Part shown: positions 42,607 to 51,512 of the stretch, in pieces
Numbering within the stretch: the first letter of the stretch is position 1
Layout of the letters: each line of letters opens with the position of its first letter
Assembly: GCF_000424585.1 (NCBI RefSeq)
Contig: NZ_AUKE01000005.1
Span: 124,001-188,000, forward strand
Source: Butyrivibrio sp. MC2013
GTDB lineage: Bacteria > Bacillota > Clostridia > Lachnospirales > Lachnospiraceae
Length of the DNA: 64,000 nt
Reading direction: 5' to 3'
Made by a program: the position numbers and the translations under genes
Notes under the pieces: generated by a model
Database searches by the model: none
Told to the model about the DNA's origin: nothing
Seen by the model: only the letters and a program-made list of their open reading frames with translations

Positions 42607-44080
42607 TGCTTATGTCGTGGAATATGTCCTTAAGAGCAGGATATAGCCTTCTGTAATTTCTGTACTTTTCTTCATACAGGGCTGCAAGCTCAGGATCAGG
42701 ATTTTCACTCCCTGTAACTCTCACAAGCTCCGCCACAGCCTGCCTTACACTTTCATACTCTCCGCAGCCTACTGCTGCAAGGATAGCGCCGCCATATCCC
42801 GGTCCCTGCTCGGTCTCAGGTATGGTAAGTGTGATATTCATCACATTGGTAAATATTTTTCTCCAAAGGGGGCTTTGCGCACCGCCTCCGCAGATCATGC
42901 TGGATCTCACATTGACGCCCATGGCTCTTGCAGCTTCCAGGGAATCTCTCATACCAAATGCCACGCCTTCCAGTACAGCCTGGGTCATATCAGCTCTGGT
43001 ACTGTCCATAGTCATTCCTATAAAGCAGCTCCTGGCCAGGGGATCATTATGGGGTGCCCTCTCTCCCATGAGATAGGGCAGATAATATACGTGTCCACGC
43101 CCAAGCTTATCAGGAGTGATATCCTTTTGCTGGCTGGCATAATCTTTGGTACCTATGATCTCATCCATCCACCACTTATTGCAGGATGCAGCAGAGAGCA
43201 TGCAGCCCATAAGATGATAATATCCGTCCGCATGGGCAAAGGCATGAAGGGAATTGCCGCTGTCTGTACTAAATTCATCAGAAGATATAAAGATAGTGCC
43301 AGATGTACCCAGAGATATATTGCAGGCTCCGTTGCCGCATACTCCGGTACCCACTGCAGCTGCCGCGTTATCTCCTGCTCCCGCACATACCTTTACATTA
43401 TCAGGTAGGCCAAGGCGGCTTGCCAGCTCCTTCCTGACTGTTCCCACTATCTCATAGCTCTCATAGAGCCTTGGGAGCTGCTCTTCCCTTACATGGCAGA
43501 TCTCCAGCATCCTGCTGCTCCATTTCCTGCCCTTTACATCCAAAAGGAGCATGCCCGAAGCATCTGAATAATCTGTGGAAAATACTCCGGTCAGCATGTA
43601 ATTGATATAATCCTTGGGCAGCATGATCTTACTTATCCTGGCAAAAAGCTCAGGCTCATGCTTTTCCATCCAGAGGAGCTTGGGCGCTGTAAAGCCGGCA
43701 AAGGCTATATTTCCTGTATACTCGGAGAGCTTGTCTCTGCCAATGACATCATTGAGATAATCAGTTTCTTCTCCTGTCCTTCCGTCATTCCAGAGGATCG
43801 CAGGGCGCAGCACATTATCATCCTCATCAAGGACTACCAGGCCGTGCATCTGGCCGCCGGCGCCTATTCCTGCAATCTGTGCTGCGTCACAATCTGCTAT
43901 CAGCTCTTTTATACCATCTTCAACTGCCTCTATCCATTTTGCCGGATCCTGCTCAGACCAACCGGGATGAGGGAAGATAAGAGGATATTCTCTGGATACG
44001 ATCTTACAGATCTTACCCTTTTCATCCATAAGAAGAAGCTTCACAGCAGATGTTCCAAGATCGATTCCGATATACAGCAT
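42602..44080 (-). CDS. xylB: Xylulokinase (FGGY family)
   Basis: 492 residues. YIGIDLGTSAVKLLLMD is the phosphate-binding start of FGGY kinases. GWSEQDPAKW, GQMHGLV and AILWNDGRTGEE are typical of xylulokinase, and MICGGGAQSPLWRKIFTNVM is the C-terminal FGGY signature. It phosphorylates D-xylulose for entry into the pentose phosphate pathway. It directly follows the EpsG gene (14-base gap) with a perfect AAGGAGG ribosome site, so it appears to be the last gene of the second polysaccharide operon, away from any xylose isomerase in the window. Another ketose-type substrate is possible. Confidence 0.9.
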   Translation of the reverse strand: MLYIGIDLGTSAVKLLLMDEKGKICKIVSREYPLIFPHPGWSEQDPAKWIEAVEDGIKELIADCDAAQIAGIGAGGQMHGLVVLDEDDNVLRPAILWNDGRTGEETDYLNDVIGRDKLSEYTGNIAFAGFTAPKLLWMEKHEPELFARISKIMLPKDYINYMLTGVFSTDYSDASGMLLLDVKGRKWSSRMLEICHVREEQLPRLYESYEIVGTVRKELASRLGLPDNVKVCAGAGDNAAAAVGTGVCGNGACNISLGTSGTIFISSDEFSTDSGNSLHAFAHADGYYHLMGCMLSAASCNKWWMDEIIGTKDYASQQKDITPDKLGRGHVYYLPYLMGERAPHNDPLARSCFIGMTMDSTRADMTQAVLEGVAFGMRDSLEAARAMGVNVRSSMICGGGAQSPLWRKIFTNVMNITLTIPETEQGPGYGGAILAAVGCGEYESVRQAVAELVRVTGSENPDPELAALYEEKYRNYRRLYPALKDIFHDISK

Positions 44081-44094
44081 GCCATACCTCCTTT

Positions 44095-45240
44095 TTAATC
44101 CAGAATCTGATATTCAATAGGTACCATATCGTGAAAAAGCCAGGTCTGATAAGGAAGGATCCTCACTCCGTCCGCAGGCGCCTGTCTGAAAATAAAGATC
44201 AGGAAATATGCTATGCAGGCCAGAGTCACCAGGATCCTAAGGACTCCTTTTCTTTTGCCTGCGCCTGCCGCCAGTATGATGTCCGGGATAATGAATATCT
44301 GGCTGATGGTCAGATAGTAGCCTATCCTGGAGATCACAGGGAGAAAGCTTCCAAAGACATATAAAAGCAGCGCCAGTATATTGAGTTTAAGATAAAAGAT
44401 ATCTCTCTTTGATCCGGAGAGATCATTTCTAAAGACAAAAAACAGCAATATGACCATAGCGCACCTTGCTATGGATATAAGGCTGGTACCTCCTGTAAGA
44501 AAATCTGTATTTTCATACGTAGGATATACTATGAGAAAGAGCTTTAGATACAGATCCTTAAGGAACAGGGAAGATATGACAGCGCAAAGGCCTGCGACCT
44601 TGATATACTTATTCCATTTTATATTGCATAGCGGATATAATACCAAAACAAGCAGGATGGATTTATGAAAAAGGCTGCCTGCAAGTATCATCAGGACAAA
44701 TGCCGGATAATCCCCTTTTAATATCAGATACATGGCGTATACGGAAGCGGCCAGTGCCAGATAATATCTCATGGTAGAAAGGGACTGGAAATAGTAGGTA
44801 AGCGTCATGAACATAAAGAAGGTCCAGCCAAAGGAGGCTGAGAGCTTCCTGATGGCCAATAAAAAGAGTGCTATGGTGGCAAATCCATAGCAGGCAAAGA
44901 CGAGAAGGAAATTTTCATAGCCGCTGATAAAATATATAAATCTGGTAAGGTAATTAAACCCCGCCTCAGTAGGTACATAGGCATGAACATTTGCCAGATG
45001 CATAAAATTGACATATCTGGCATAGTCATTGCCAACATTGATCCTGAGAGCAGAGATTCCAAAAAGAGTCACAAAAATACTGACCATACAGATCAGATTG
45101 ATCACCTGCTGCCTGCTGACACCTGTATAGACATATACTCCATTTCTCTTCATTTCTGAGGATATAAGATCAGTATCCTCATCTCTGACAAGGGCTCCAA
45201 GATAGATTGTCACCGCTGTGATCAGCAAATAGATTAGCAT
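44095..45240 (-). CDS. epsG: EpsG-like polysaccharide polymerase
   Basis: 381 residues with about ten spans. The features of EpsG are present: an N-terminal YTGVSRQQVINLICMVSIF, then ALRINVGNDYARYVNFMHLA (EpsG's conserved G-x-D-Y), PTEAGFNYLTRFIYF and YYFQSLSTMRYYLALA. The family acts as Wzy-type polymerases in exopolysaccharide synthesis at the membrane. It lies between a glycosyltransferase and xylB, with GAGGAAAAAGG before the ATG. The first polysaccharide locus has its own, unrelated polymerase. Confidence 0.85.
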   Translation of the reverse strand: MLIYLLITAVTIYLGALVRDEDTDLISSEMKRNGVYVYTGVSRQQVINLICMVSIFVTLFGISALRINVGNDYARYVNFMHLANVHAYVPTEAGFNYLTRFIYFISGYENFLLVFACYGFATIALFLLAIRKLSASFGWTFFMFMTLTYYFQSLSTMRYYLALAASVYAMYLILKGDYPAFVLMILAGSLFHKSILLVLVLYPLCNIKWNKYIKVAGLCAVISSLFLKDLYLKLFLIVYPTYENTDFLTGGTSLISIARCAMVILLFFVFRNDLSGSKRDIFYLKLNILALLLYVFGSFLPVISRIGYYLTISQIFIIPDIILAAGAGKRKGVLRILVTLACIAYFLIFIFRQAPADGVRILPYQTWLFHDMVPIEYQILD

Positions 45241-45252
45241 TGCCCTTTTTCC

Positions 45253-46074
45253 TCACCTTTTTTTGCAACTTTTGATGCCGGAGCATAGGAGCTTGTAGCA
45301 TTCTCCAAAACTCTTGTCCTTGCACATAGATGACCTGCGCTTAAATATAAATCTAAATCCCATAATGGCAGCAAGTCTTCCGTAGAGATAATGATAGAGC
45401 ACTCCTCTGTCAAAGAAGAACTTGTCGGTATATCCTTCAAACCAGGTGGATTTCCTAGGTATCTCCCTTCCCAGTGTGATATCAGTGTGGTATACTTTGA
45501 TACCCTTTTTCAGACAGTCCATAAGAAAGAGGGAATCCTCTCCATTGGAATACTTTGCGCCGCCTCCAAAGAGCTGGGAGAACATAACTCCGCTCTCCAG
45601 GAGCCTGTCCCTTCTCACTGCGATACTGTATGCAGGATATCTGCCGCAATTGTACCATCTGACTCTGTCGTAGCTGGTATTGTAATAAGTCTCTCTTCCT
45701 TCTGACTGCCTGATATTAAAGAGGAGCATGTCAGCTTCAGGATGCTCATTAAAAGCAGCCAGTACATCTCTGTCATAGCCCTCTCTGTATTTAATGTCCT
45801 CATCTGCAAATAGCAGTATGTCACCCCGGGAATGAAGGATACCTATATTCCTTGATTTGCCCACACCTCTCTCATCGCAGTGGAAGCACTGTATATCATT
45901 GCCCTTGTAAACATAAGTGGAATAGGCAAACTCATGGCACTGATTGACAATAATGGCTCTGCAGTTAACATTCATGGCCGCAGCAAGAGTTGTAACATTC
46001 TGATCTACTGCTGCAATGAGCATTTCCAGTTCCTTAGTCTTATCAATAGAATTCATATCCGTATTATCCTGCAT
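45253..46074 (-). CDS. GT2-like (GT-A fold) glycosyltransferase
   Basis: About 273 residues from ATG 46074, behind GAGG. The core GVGKSRNIGILHSRGDILLFADEDI is the ribose- and metal-binding centre of a GT-A fold enzyme, and FGGGAKYSNGEDSLFLMDCL includes the acceptor-side acidic motif. The N-terminal strand, MLIAAVDQNVTTLAAAM, differs from the classical GT2 SVIIPxYN, so it belongs to a divergent group. It starts 2 bases before the stop of the Wzz-like gene and precedes epsG. Donor sugar unknown. Confidence 0.8.
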   Translation of the reverse strand: MQDNTDMNSIDKTKELEMLIAAVDQNVTTLAAAMNVNCRAIIVNQCHEFAYSTYVYKGNDIQCFHCDERGVGKSRNIGILHSRGDILLFADEDIKYREGYDRDVLAAFNEHPEADMLLFNIRQSEGRETYYNTSYDRVRWYNCGRYPAYSIAVRRDRLLESGVMFSQLFGGGAKYSNGEDSLFLMDCLKKGIKVYHTDITLGREIPRKSTWFEGYTDKFFFDRGVLYHYLYGRLAAIMGFRFIFKRRSSMCKDKSFGECYKLLCSGIKSCKKR

Positions 46075-46075
46075 A

Positions 46076-47212
46076 CTATTTCGCCTCACTGCTCATACCA
46101 TAATAACGTCTAAGAAAAGTCATATCTGCTCCTGTGATCACTATTCCCAGAACAGGGCAGTTATGTCTATAGAGCTGGGACAAAGTATGCTCGGTAAGAC
46201 TAGCAACATTGTCACCAAAGCCTATTGCCAGGACCACTCCGTCTGAAGCTCCTATCTTGCGATAATTATCAGGGTCTTCGCCGGGAAGTGACATTGCCTG
46301 CAAACTGCTCGCTCCGGGAAGGAGCTTCCTGTCATTTAATATATTTACTATCCTCTCGCCCTCTTCAAGGCTTCCTAAAGCCTGTAGCGCTATAAGTCCT
46401 GCCTCACTGCTCTTATCAAGCGCAGCAGCAAGTCCTGCCCTTAGCTCATTGCTCCAGCTATCCCCGTCTCCGCGGGAAGTGATAAGGCCCAGCACAGGCA
46501 GATGGTACCTTTTCTCAAAGTCTTCCGGCACATAGAGCCTGTCATTTGTAGCTGCCAGTAAAAGTCCACATATGATAAGAGCTATAGTTGCCAGTACAGC
46601 TCCTGTGATCACTGCTGTCCAGGTCCTGTCAGTAACACGGATAAGCTCTGCGCTGTCATCTTCAGACAACAGTTCAATGGATGTAAACTCTTTTCTGCTG
46701 TCTCCATAATTTAACAAGGCCAAGTCCACAGCCTTCAGGATCTTCAGACTAAGCTGCGGATCCCTGTGCTTGCAGACAATCTCCAAAAGCCTGATATCAG
46801 ATGGGATAGATGCCGTGATGGACTCCTCTGTCTCCTTTCTGGTGATCCCGGATACAGAGCCCGGTGTCATAGAGCCGGGAGCCAGCTCTGATACGCCCTG
46901 GCTCATGAGTTCGTCCATGACATCTATCATGATCTCATCTGTAGTAACAAGCTCATTCCATGTATATCCATTGTAATAATTATATACATCACCGCTCTCA
47001 TCAATGGCAAAGTTCAGATACAGCTTGGAGCTTGCCTCATATTCTCTGGCAGGAGCCCAGACCACATGCAGGCAAAAATACAGCAAAAAGCCGGCTACTG
47101 CGCCGGCTATGATAGCTGCCGGCAAAAGGTAAGCTTTTCTAAACAGTCTTAGATAAAAGCATCTCAGATTCAGGACTTCATCTCTGTGCCCCGTGTCTTG
47201 TCGAAACTGCAC
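46076..47212 (-). CDS. Wzz-like chain-length regulator with a degenerate BY-kinase-like domain
   Basis: About 378 residues from GTG 47212, behind GGGAGG; the longer GTG start at 47248 overlaps the upstream gene. Two spans (about 29-48 and 198-221) flank an extracytoplasmic region as in Wzz/Wzc co-polymerases. The cytoplasmic tail (about 245-375) resembles a bacterial tyrosine kinase domain in its later strands (ASDGVVLAIGFGDNVASL and CPVLGIVITGADMTF). However, the Walker A position reads GSLEEGERIVN instead of GEGKST, and no C-terminal tyrosine cluster is seen. It should therefore be unable to bind ATP normally. It probably sets chain length in the second polysaccharide operon. Confidence 0.78.
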   Translation of the reverse strand: MQFRQDTGHRDEVLNLRCFYLRLFRKAYLLPAAIIAGAVAGFLLYFCLHVVWAPAREYEASSKLYLNFAIDESGDVYNYYNGYTWNELVTTDEIMIDVMDELMSQGVSELAPGSMTPGSVSGITRKETEESITASIPSDIRLLEIVCKHRDPQLSLKILKAVDLALLNYGDSRKEFTSIELLSEDDSAELIRVTDRTWTAVITGAVLATIALIICGLLLAATNDRLYVPEDFEKRYHLPVLGLITSRGDGDSWSNELRAGLAAALDKSSEAGLIALQALGSLEEGERIVNILNDRKLLPGASSLQAMSLPGEDPDNYRKIGASDGVVLAIGFGDNVASLTEHTLSQLYRHNCPVLGIVITGADMTFLRRYYGMSSEAK

Positions 47213-47231
47213 GTCCCCTACCTCCCGGCTC

Positions 47232-48671
47232 TCACTGCTCGTTATCACGAGCCTCTTTTTTCATTGCTGTGATCTGATCCTCGTCCACACCCTCTGTTGC
47301 ATCAGGTGTAAAGAGTATCTTAAGTGTAAGGAGCATCAGCTTGATATCCATCCATACAGAATAATTTTCTATATATGTAAGATCAAGCTTTAGCTTGTCA
47401 TATGGCGTAGTATTGTATTTGCCATATACCTGAGCATATCCGGCAAGCCCTGCTTTGACATTCATGCGGTATGCAAACTCAGGCATCTCTTCCATATATC
47501 CCTTGATGATTTCAGGTCTCTCAGGCCTTGGTCCTATAAAAGACATATCCCCTTTTAATATGTTAAAGAGCTGGGGAAGCTCGTCAAATCTTATTCTGCG
47601 AATAACACGTCCCACCGGCGTGATCCTGGAATCATTCTTGGATGCGAGCCTGGCTACTCCGTCCTTCTCAGCATTGATATACATGCTCCTGAACTTCAGG
47701 ATCTCAAACTCCCTTCGGCCCTCCGTGCATCTTACCTGCTTGTAGAGCACAGGCCCTCTGTCACAGAGAAATACACTTATGGCAGTTATGAGCATAAGAG
47801 GAGAAAATAAAACGATCAGGATCAGCGAGCATACTACGTCAATGAGCCTCTTAAGGAAACGCTGTTCAACCTTAAGTGAGTATTCCCTGACGAGGAGTAC
47901 CGGCGTATCAAAGAGGTGGAGCTGATCTGCACCCTTAAGGAGCACATCACTGATCTTGGGCATGATATACATCCTGATACGATTCTCATAGCAGAACTTC
48001 ACCAGGTCATTACGCCTTGCGGTAGGTATATCCCATATGATCACTCCGCCGTATTCACTGCTTAGGCATTCCTTCTTTAATTCTTCCACTGAAGAAGAGA
48101 TATTCATCCTTTTGACTATCTTAAAGCGGTCAGCCCTTGAGCCAAATTTTCTCTCAATGTCATCTGTGGGATGATCTCCTGATATCAATAAGAGCGGCCT
48201 GGGGCTCTGTACAAAGCTCCTGTAAAAGATATCAGACAGATAGGTCCAACAAAAAGCAAATACAAGCTCCCAAAAAAGGATCTTCATCATGGGACCTGCA
48301 GATACCAGCCAGTTCCTCATAAGTGAGAGCTGCATGTATGTGATCACATTTACGATCAGGATGGTAAAGATCTGTGACAGGAACACATCAAGGGGCTTGT
48401 TGTAACCTACTCTCAAACTTCCATAGGTCCTGGCAAAAAAGAAAAGCAGCATAAAATATATGAGCAGTACTACTATATGTCCATTAGTCTGGAATTTAAG
48501 ACCATAGCCCAGGTTATAGCCATCCTGGCTGATACGGGGGCCGGACAATTCCGGATAATAGCTCTTAAACCAGAACCAGGCATAGATCCCGGTTTCCAAA
48601 ACAAGCTGTATAAGCCCCAATAAAAGTGTAATGATCCTCTTGGCGGACTCTGAATAATGTTTTTTATTCAT
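47232..48671 (-). CDS. Polyprenyl-phosphate sugar-1-phosphate transferase (WbaP-like priming enzyme)
   Basis: 479 residues. Four to five N-terminal spans and a cytoplasmic Rossmann-like domain (about 150-240) precede the catalytic bacterial sugar transferase domain: KRLIDVVCSLILIVLFSPLM, then EFEILKFRSMY, GRVIRRIRFDELPQLFNIL and FIGPRPERPE. It starts glycan assembly by moving a hexose-1-phosphate from a nucleotide sugar to undecaprenyl phosphate. It is the only priming enzyme seen in the window and may serve both glycan loci. ATG 48671 follows GGAGGAT. Which sugar (Glc, Gal or another) is unknown. Confidence 0.92.
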   Translation of the reverse strand: MNKKHYSESAKRIITLLLGLIQLVLETGIYAWFWFKSYYPELSGPRISQDGYNLGYGLKFQTNGHIVVLLIYFMLLFFFARTYGSLRVGYNKPLDVFLSQIFTILIVNVITYMQLSLMRNWLVSAGPMMKILFWELVFAFCWTYLSDIFYRSFVQSPRPLLLISGDHPTDDIERKFGSRADRFKIVKRMNISSSVEELKKECLSSEYGGVIIWDIPTARRNDLVKFCYENRIRMYIMPKISDVLLKGADQLHLFDTPVLLVREYSLKVEQRFLKRLIDVVCSLILIVLFSPLMLITAISVFLCDRGPVLYKQVRCTEGRREFEILKFRSMYINAEKDGVARLASKNDSRITPVGRVIRRIRFDELPQLFNILKGDMSFIGPRPERPEIIKGYMEEMPEFAYRMNVKAGLAGYAQVYGKYNTTPYDKLKLDLTYIENYSVWMDIKLMLLTLKILFTPDATEGVDEDQITAMKKEARDNEQ

Positions 48672-48752
48672 ATCCTCCCCTCCCCGGCAGCAGCAGAGCC
48701 ATATGACAAGACTCCGTACTTCCTCTTATTGCATTTATTTGATCTGATAATC

Positions 48753-49685
48753 CTATAATTCATCTTTGACTATATATACCGGCCTGTTCTTTACTTCCAA
48801 ATAGGTCTTGGACAGATACTGTCCCACCACTCCCAGGCAAAAGAGCTGTATGCCGCTGACCATAAATATTATACATACCTCAGAAGGCCAGCCGCTGGTA
48901 GGATCTCCGAATACCAAAGTCTTGACTATTATCACTATAATACCAAGGAAAGCCAGCAGGCAGAATATAACGCCCAGCACTGACGCTATGGCAAGAGGCA
49001 CTGTCGAAAAGGCTATTATGCCATCAAGTGCATATACAAAGAGCTTCCAGAAGGACCACTTGGTCTCTCCCTTCCTACGCTCAACATTTTCAAATTCAAG
49101 CCATTTGGTCTCAAAGCCTACCCAGCCAAATATACCCTTGGAGAAGCGGTTATACTCGCCCATGGACAGCACAGCATCCCTAAAGCGCCTGGTCATCAGG
49201 CGATAGTCTCTGGCTCCGTCCACAATATCAGCATTGGACAGCTTGTTTATCAGGTGATAAAAACGTCTGGCAAAAAAACTCCTGATAGGCGGCTCGCCCT
49301 TTCTGTTCACTCTCCTGGTAGCTACGCTGTCATATTCTCCGCTCATTATATAGGAGAACATCTCCGGGAGAAGAGAGGGAGGGTCCTGAAGATCCACATC
49401 CATGATCACTATATAATCACCATTGGCATAATTAAGGCCTGCCAATATGCCCGCTTCCTTGCCAAAGTTCCTGGAGAAGCTTACAAGGCGCACCCTGTCA
49501 TCCCTGTCCTTTAGTTTTTTGACTTCGCTTACGGTAGCGTCTTTTGAACCATCATCAATAAACAGAAGCTCAAAGTCCACATCATTGCCATGGAAATAAG
49601 CCTCTGTCTTCATCAGTTCATCATAAAAATCCGAAATATTCTGTTCTTCATTAAAACAGGGAACCACTACTGTTAATAATTCCAT
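48753..49685 (-). CDS. GT2 polyprenyl-phosphate glycosyltransferase (GtrB-like)
   Basis: 310 residues. VVVPCFNEEQNISDFY, LLFIDDGSKDATVSEV and IVIMDVDLQDPP define the GtrB/DPM-type GT2 core. YRLMTRRFRDAV and RRKGETKWSFWKL are family features. Two C-terminal membrane spans (about 225-285) anchor it. These enzymes load a sugar onto polyprenyl phosphate for later transfer by a GT-C enzyme outside the membrane. Candidates for the latter are the GT-C-like proteins at 1-1404, 26551-28602 and 52744-54624. ATG follows GGGGGTGTT. Confidence 0.88.
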   Translation of the reverse strand: MELLTVVVPCFNEEQNISDFYDELMKTEAYFHGNDVDFELLFIDDGSKDATVSEVKKLKDRDDRVRLVSFSRNFGKEAGILAGLNYANGDYIVIMDVDLQDPPSLLPEMFSYIMSGEYDSVATRRVNRKGEPPIRSFFARRFYHLINKLSNADIVDGARDYRLMTRRFRDAVLSMGEYNRFSKGIFGWVGFETKWLEFENVERRKGETKWSFWKLFVYALDGIIAFSTVPLAIASVLGVIFCLLAFLGIIVIIVKTLVFGDPTSGWPSEVCIIFMVSGIQLFCLGVVGQYLSKTYLEVKNRPVYIVKDEL

Positions 49686-49736
49686 AACACCCCCTGAATA
49701 TGAATAGATACTCTTTATCCTATAATAACATAGTTA

Positions 49737-50501
49737 TCACAATCTTCGCTTGCTGGCATAATAAGCCCATCCCAGAAGATGGACACATGAGGATAAGAGT
49801 CCCAGTCCCGCTATCTGCCTGTAGAGCCCCCAGATCCTTTTTACAGCCTTTAATTTGTTGGAAGAAAGAGAAGCAGCCGGTCTCCTGTATATAGTCAGTA
49901 CCTCATTAAGGCCATGTGCTGTCACGCCCTTTTGCATTACCTTCCACCAGGTTGCTGTATCTTCGCTCTCTATAAGAGGCATATGGATATCCTCTTTTGA
50001 CAGCTTGTCTGTATCAAAGATCACAGTTGAAGTGAAGATTATAGTGCGATACAAAGCCTCTTTGTACACAAAATCAAGGGGCACATTTACGATCTTGCCT
50101 GTAGGCCTTGCATTTTCATCTCCAAATTCATAGGCAGTAAAGCTAAAAGCATAGTCACCCTTTCTCATAAAGTCCAGCTGCTTCTCCAGCTTATCTGCCA
50201 GCCATACATCATCGGCATCCAGGAAGGCTATATATCTGCCCCTTGCTGCGTCTATGCCGCTGTTCCTGGCAGCCGCAGTCTTCTCATTGCGCTCCTTGGC
50301 TATGAGCCGTATGGATCCCTCCGGGAGACTAGTCTCCCTAATGCATCTGTTTATGATAGAGACACTGTCATCAGCAGAGCAGTCATCCACCAGGATCAAT
50401 TCAAAATTCCTAAAGGTCTGACGCTCCACCATGTGTATGGTATCTTCTATGTAATCCCGGGCATTATATACAGGCACAACAATACTAACAAGAGGTTCCA
50501 T
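49737..50501 (-). CDS. GT2 family glycosyltransferase (EpsJ-like)
   Basis: 254 residues. SIVVPVYNARDYIEDTI, LILVDDCSADDSVSII and the DXD-type AFLDADDVWL are GT2 motifs; WWKVMQKGVTAHGLNEVLTIYRR matches the acceptor half of EpsJ/WaaV-like enzymes. It lies between fcl and the GtrB-like gene, with GGAGGATCAAG before the ATG. The C-terminus is basic and may contact the membrane. Donor unknown. Confidence 0.87.
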   Translation of the reverse strand: MEPLVSIVVPVYNARDYIEDTIHMVERQTFRNFELILVDDCSADDSVSIINRCIRETSLPEGSIRLIAKERNEKTAAARNSGIDAARGRYIAFLDADDVWLADKLEKQLDFMRKGDYAFSFTAYEFGDENARPTGKIVNVPLDFVYKEALYRTIIFTSTVIFDTDKLSKEDIHMPLIESEDTATWWKVMQKGVTAHGLNEVLTIYRRPAASLSSNKLKAVKRIWGLYRQIAGLGLLSSCVHLLGWAYYASKRRL

Positions 50502-50523
50502 CTTGATCCTCCGCCCTCAGCTA

Positions 50524-51468
50524 TCAGCGTTCTGCTCTCATAGGATTATTGAGGAAGTCCTGATAAGTAAGCCTGATACCTTCTTCCAGTTCTGTGTGAT
50601 ATTTCCAACCAAGTGCAGTAGCCTTGGATACATCCAGAAGCTTTCTGGGTGTGCCGTTGGGCTTAGTGCTGTCCCAAAGGATCTTTCCTTCATATCCTAC
50701 AACCTTGGCAACCAGCTCTGTCAGCTCTTTGATAGTCAGTTCTTTGCCTGTGCCGGCATTTACTGTCTCGTTGCCTGAATAGTTGTTCATAAGGAATACG
50801 CAGAGCTCAGCCAGATCATCCACATAGAGGAATTCTCTAAGAGGTGAACCATCGCCCCAGCATGTCACTTCTGACAGGCCAGCCTCCTTGGCCTCATGGA
50901 AACGACGTATAAGTGCAGGCAGTACATGACTGTGTGTGGGATGATAATTGTCATTGGGTCCATAGAGATTGGTAGGCATTACAGATATATAATCTGTGCC
51001 GTACTGCTTGTTAAGATATTCGCAGTACTTAAGGCCTGATATCTTGGCAAGTGCATAGGCCTCATTGGTCTTCTCAAGCTCTGATGTCAGAAGGCAGTTC
51101 TCCTTCATAGGCTGAGGTGCCATCCTGGGATAAATGCATGAGGATCCAAGAAACTCCAGCTTCTTGCAGCCATTCTTCCATGCTGCATTGATCACATTCA
51201 TCTCCAGGACCATATTGTCATACATAAAGTCTGCCAGAGCCTCGGAATTACCCATGATACCGCCTACCTTGGCTGCTGCCAAAAATACATATTCCGGCTT
51301 TTCTGCGGCAAAAAACTCTTCCACCTGATCCTGTCTGATCAGGTCCAGCTCCTTATGAGTCCTGGTGATAATATTGTTATATCCCTGTCTGTTAAGCTCT
51401 CTTACAATTGCAGAGCCCACCATTCCGCGGTGGCCTGCTACATAAATCTTTGCATTTTTGTCCATCAT
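50524..51468 (-). CDS. fcl: GDP-L-fucose synthase
   Basis: 314 residues. VAGHRGMVGSAIVREL (NADP-binding), FLAAAKVGGIMGNS, FLGSSCIYPRMAPQPMKE and the catalytic YALAK are diagnostic of GDP-L-fucose synthase (WcaG/Fcl), as is PTNLYGPNDNYHP. It performs the 3,5-epimerisation and 4-reduction of GDP-4-keto-6-deoxymannose. It directly follows gmd, so the two make GDP-L-fucose, the donor for GT11 enzymes. Those enzymes are encoded about 45 kb away in the first polysaccharide locus. Confidence 0.95.
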   Translation of the reverse strand: MMDKNAKIYVAGHRGMVGSAIVRELNRQGYNNIITRTHKELDLIRQDQVEEFFAAEKPEYVFLAAAKVGGIMGNSEALADFMYDNMVLEMNVINAAWKNGCKKLEFLGSSCIYPRMAPQPMKENCLLTSELEKTNEAYALAKISGLKYCEYLNKQYGTDYISVMPTNLYGPNDNYHPTHSHVLPALIRRFHEAKEAGLSEVTCWGDGSPLREFLYVDDLAELCVFLMNNYSGNETVNAGTGKELTIKELTELVAKVVGYEGKILWDSTKPNGTPRKLLDVSKATALGWKYHTELEEGIRLTYQDFLNNPMRAER

Positions 51469-51512
51469 TTTGATCGCTTCCTCTTTATCAATAATATCAA
51501 TTCGTCTTTATA

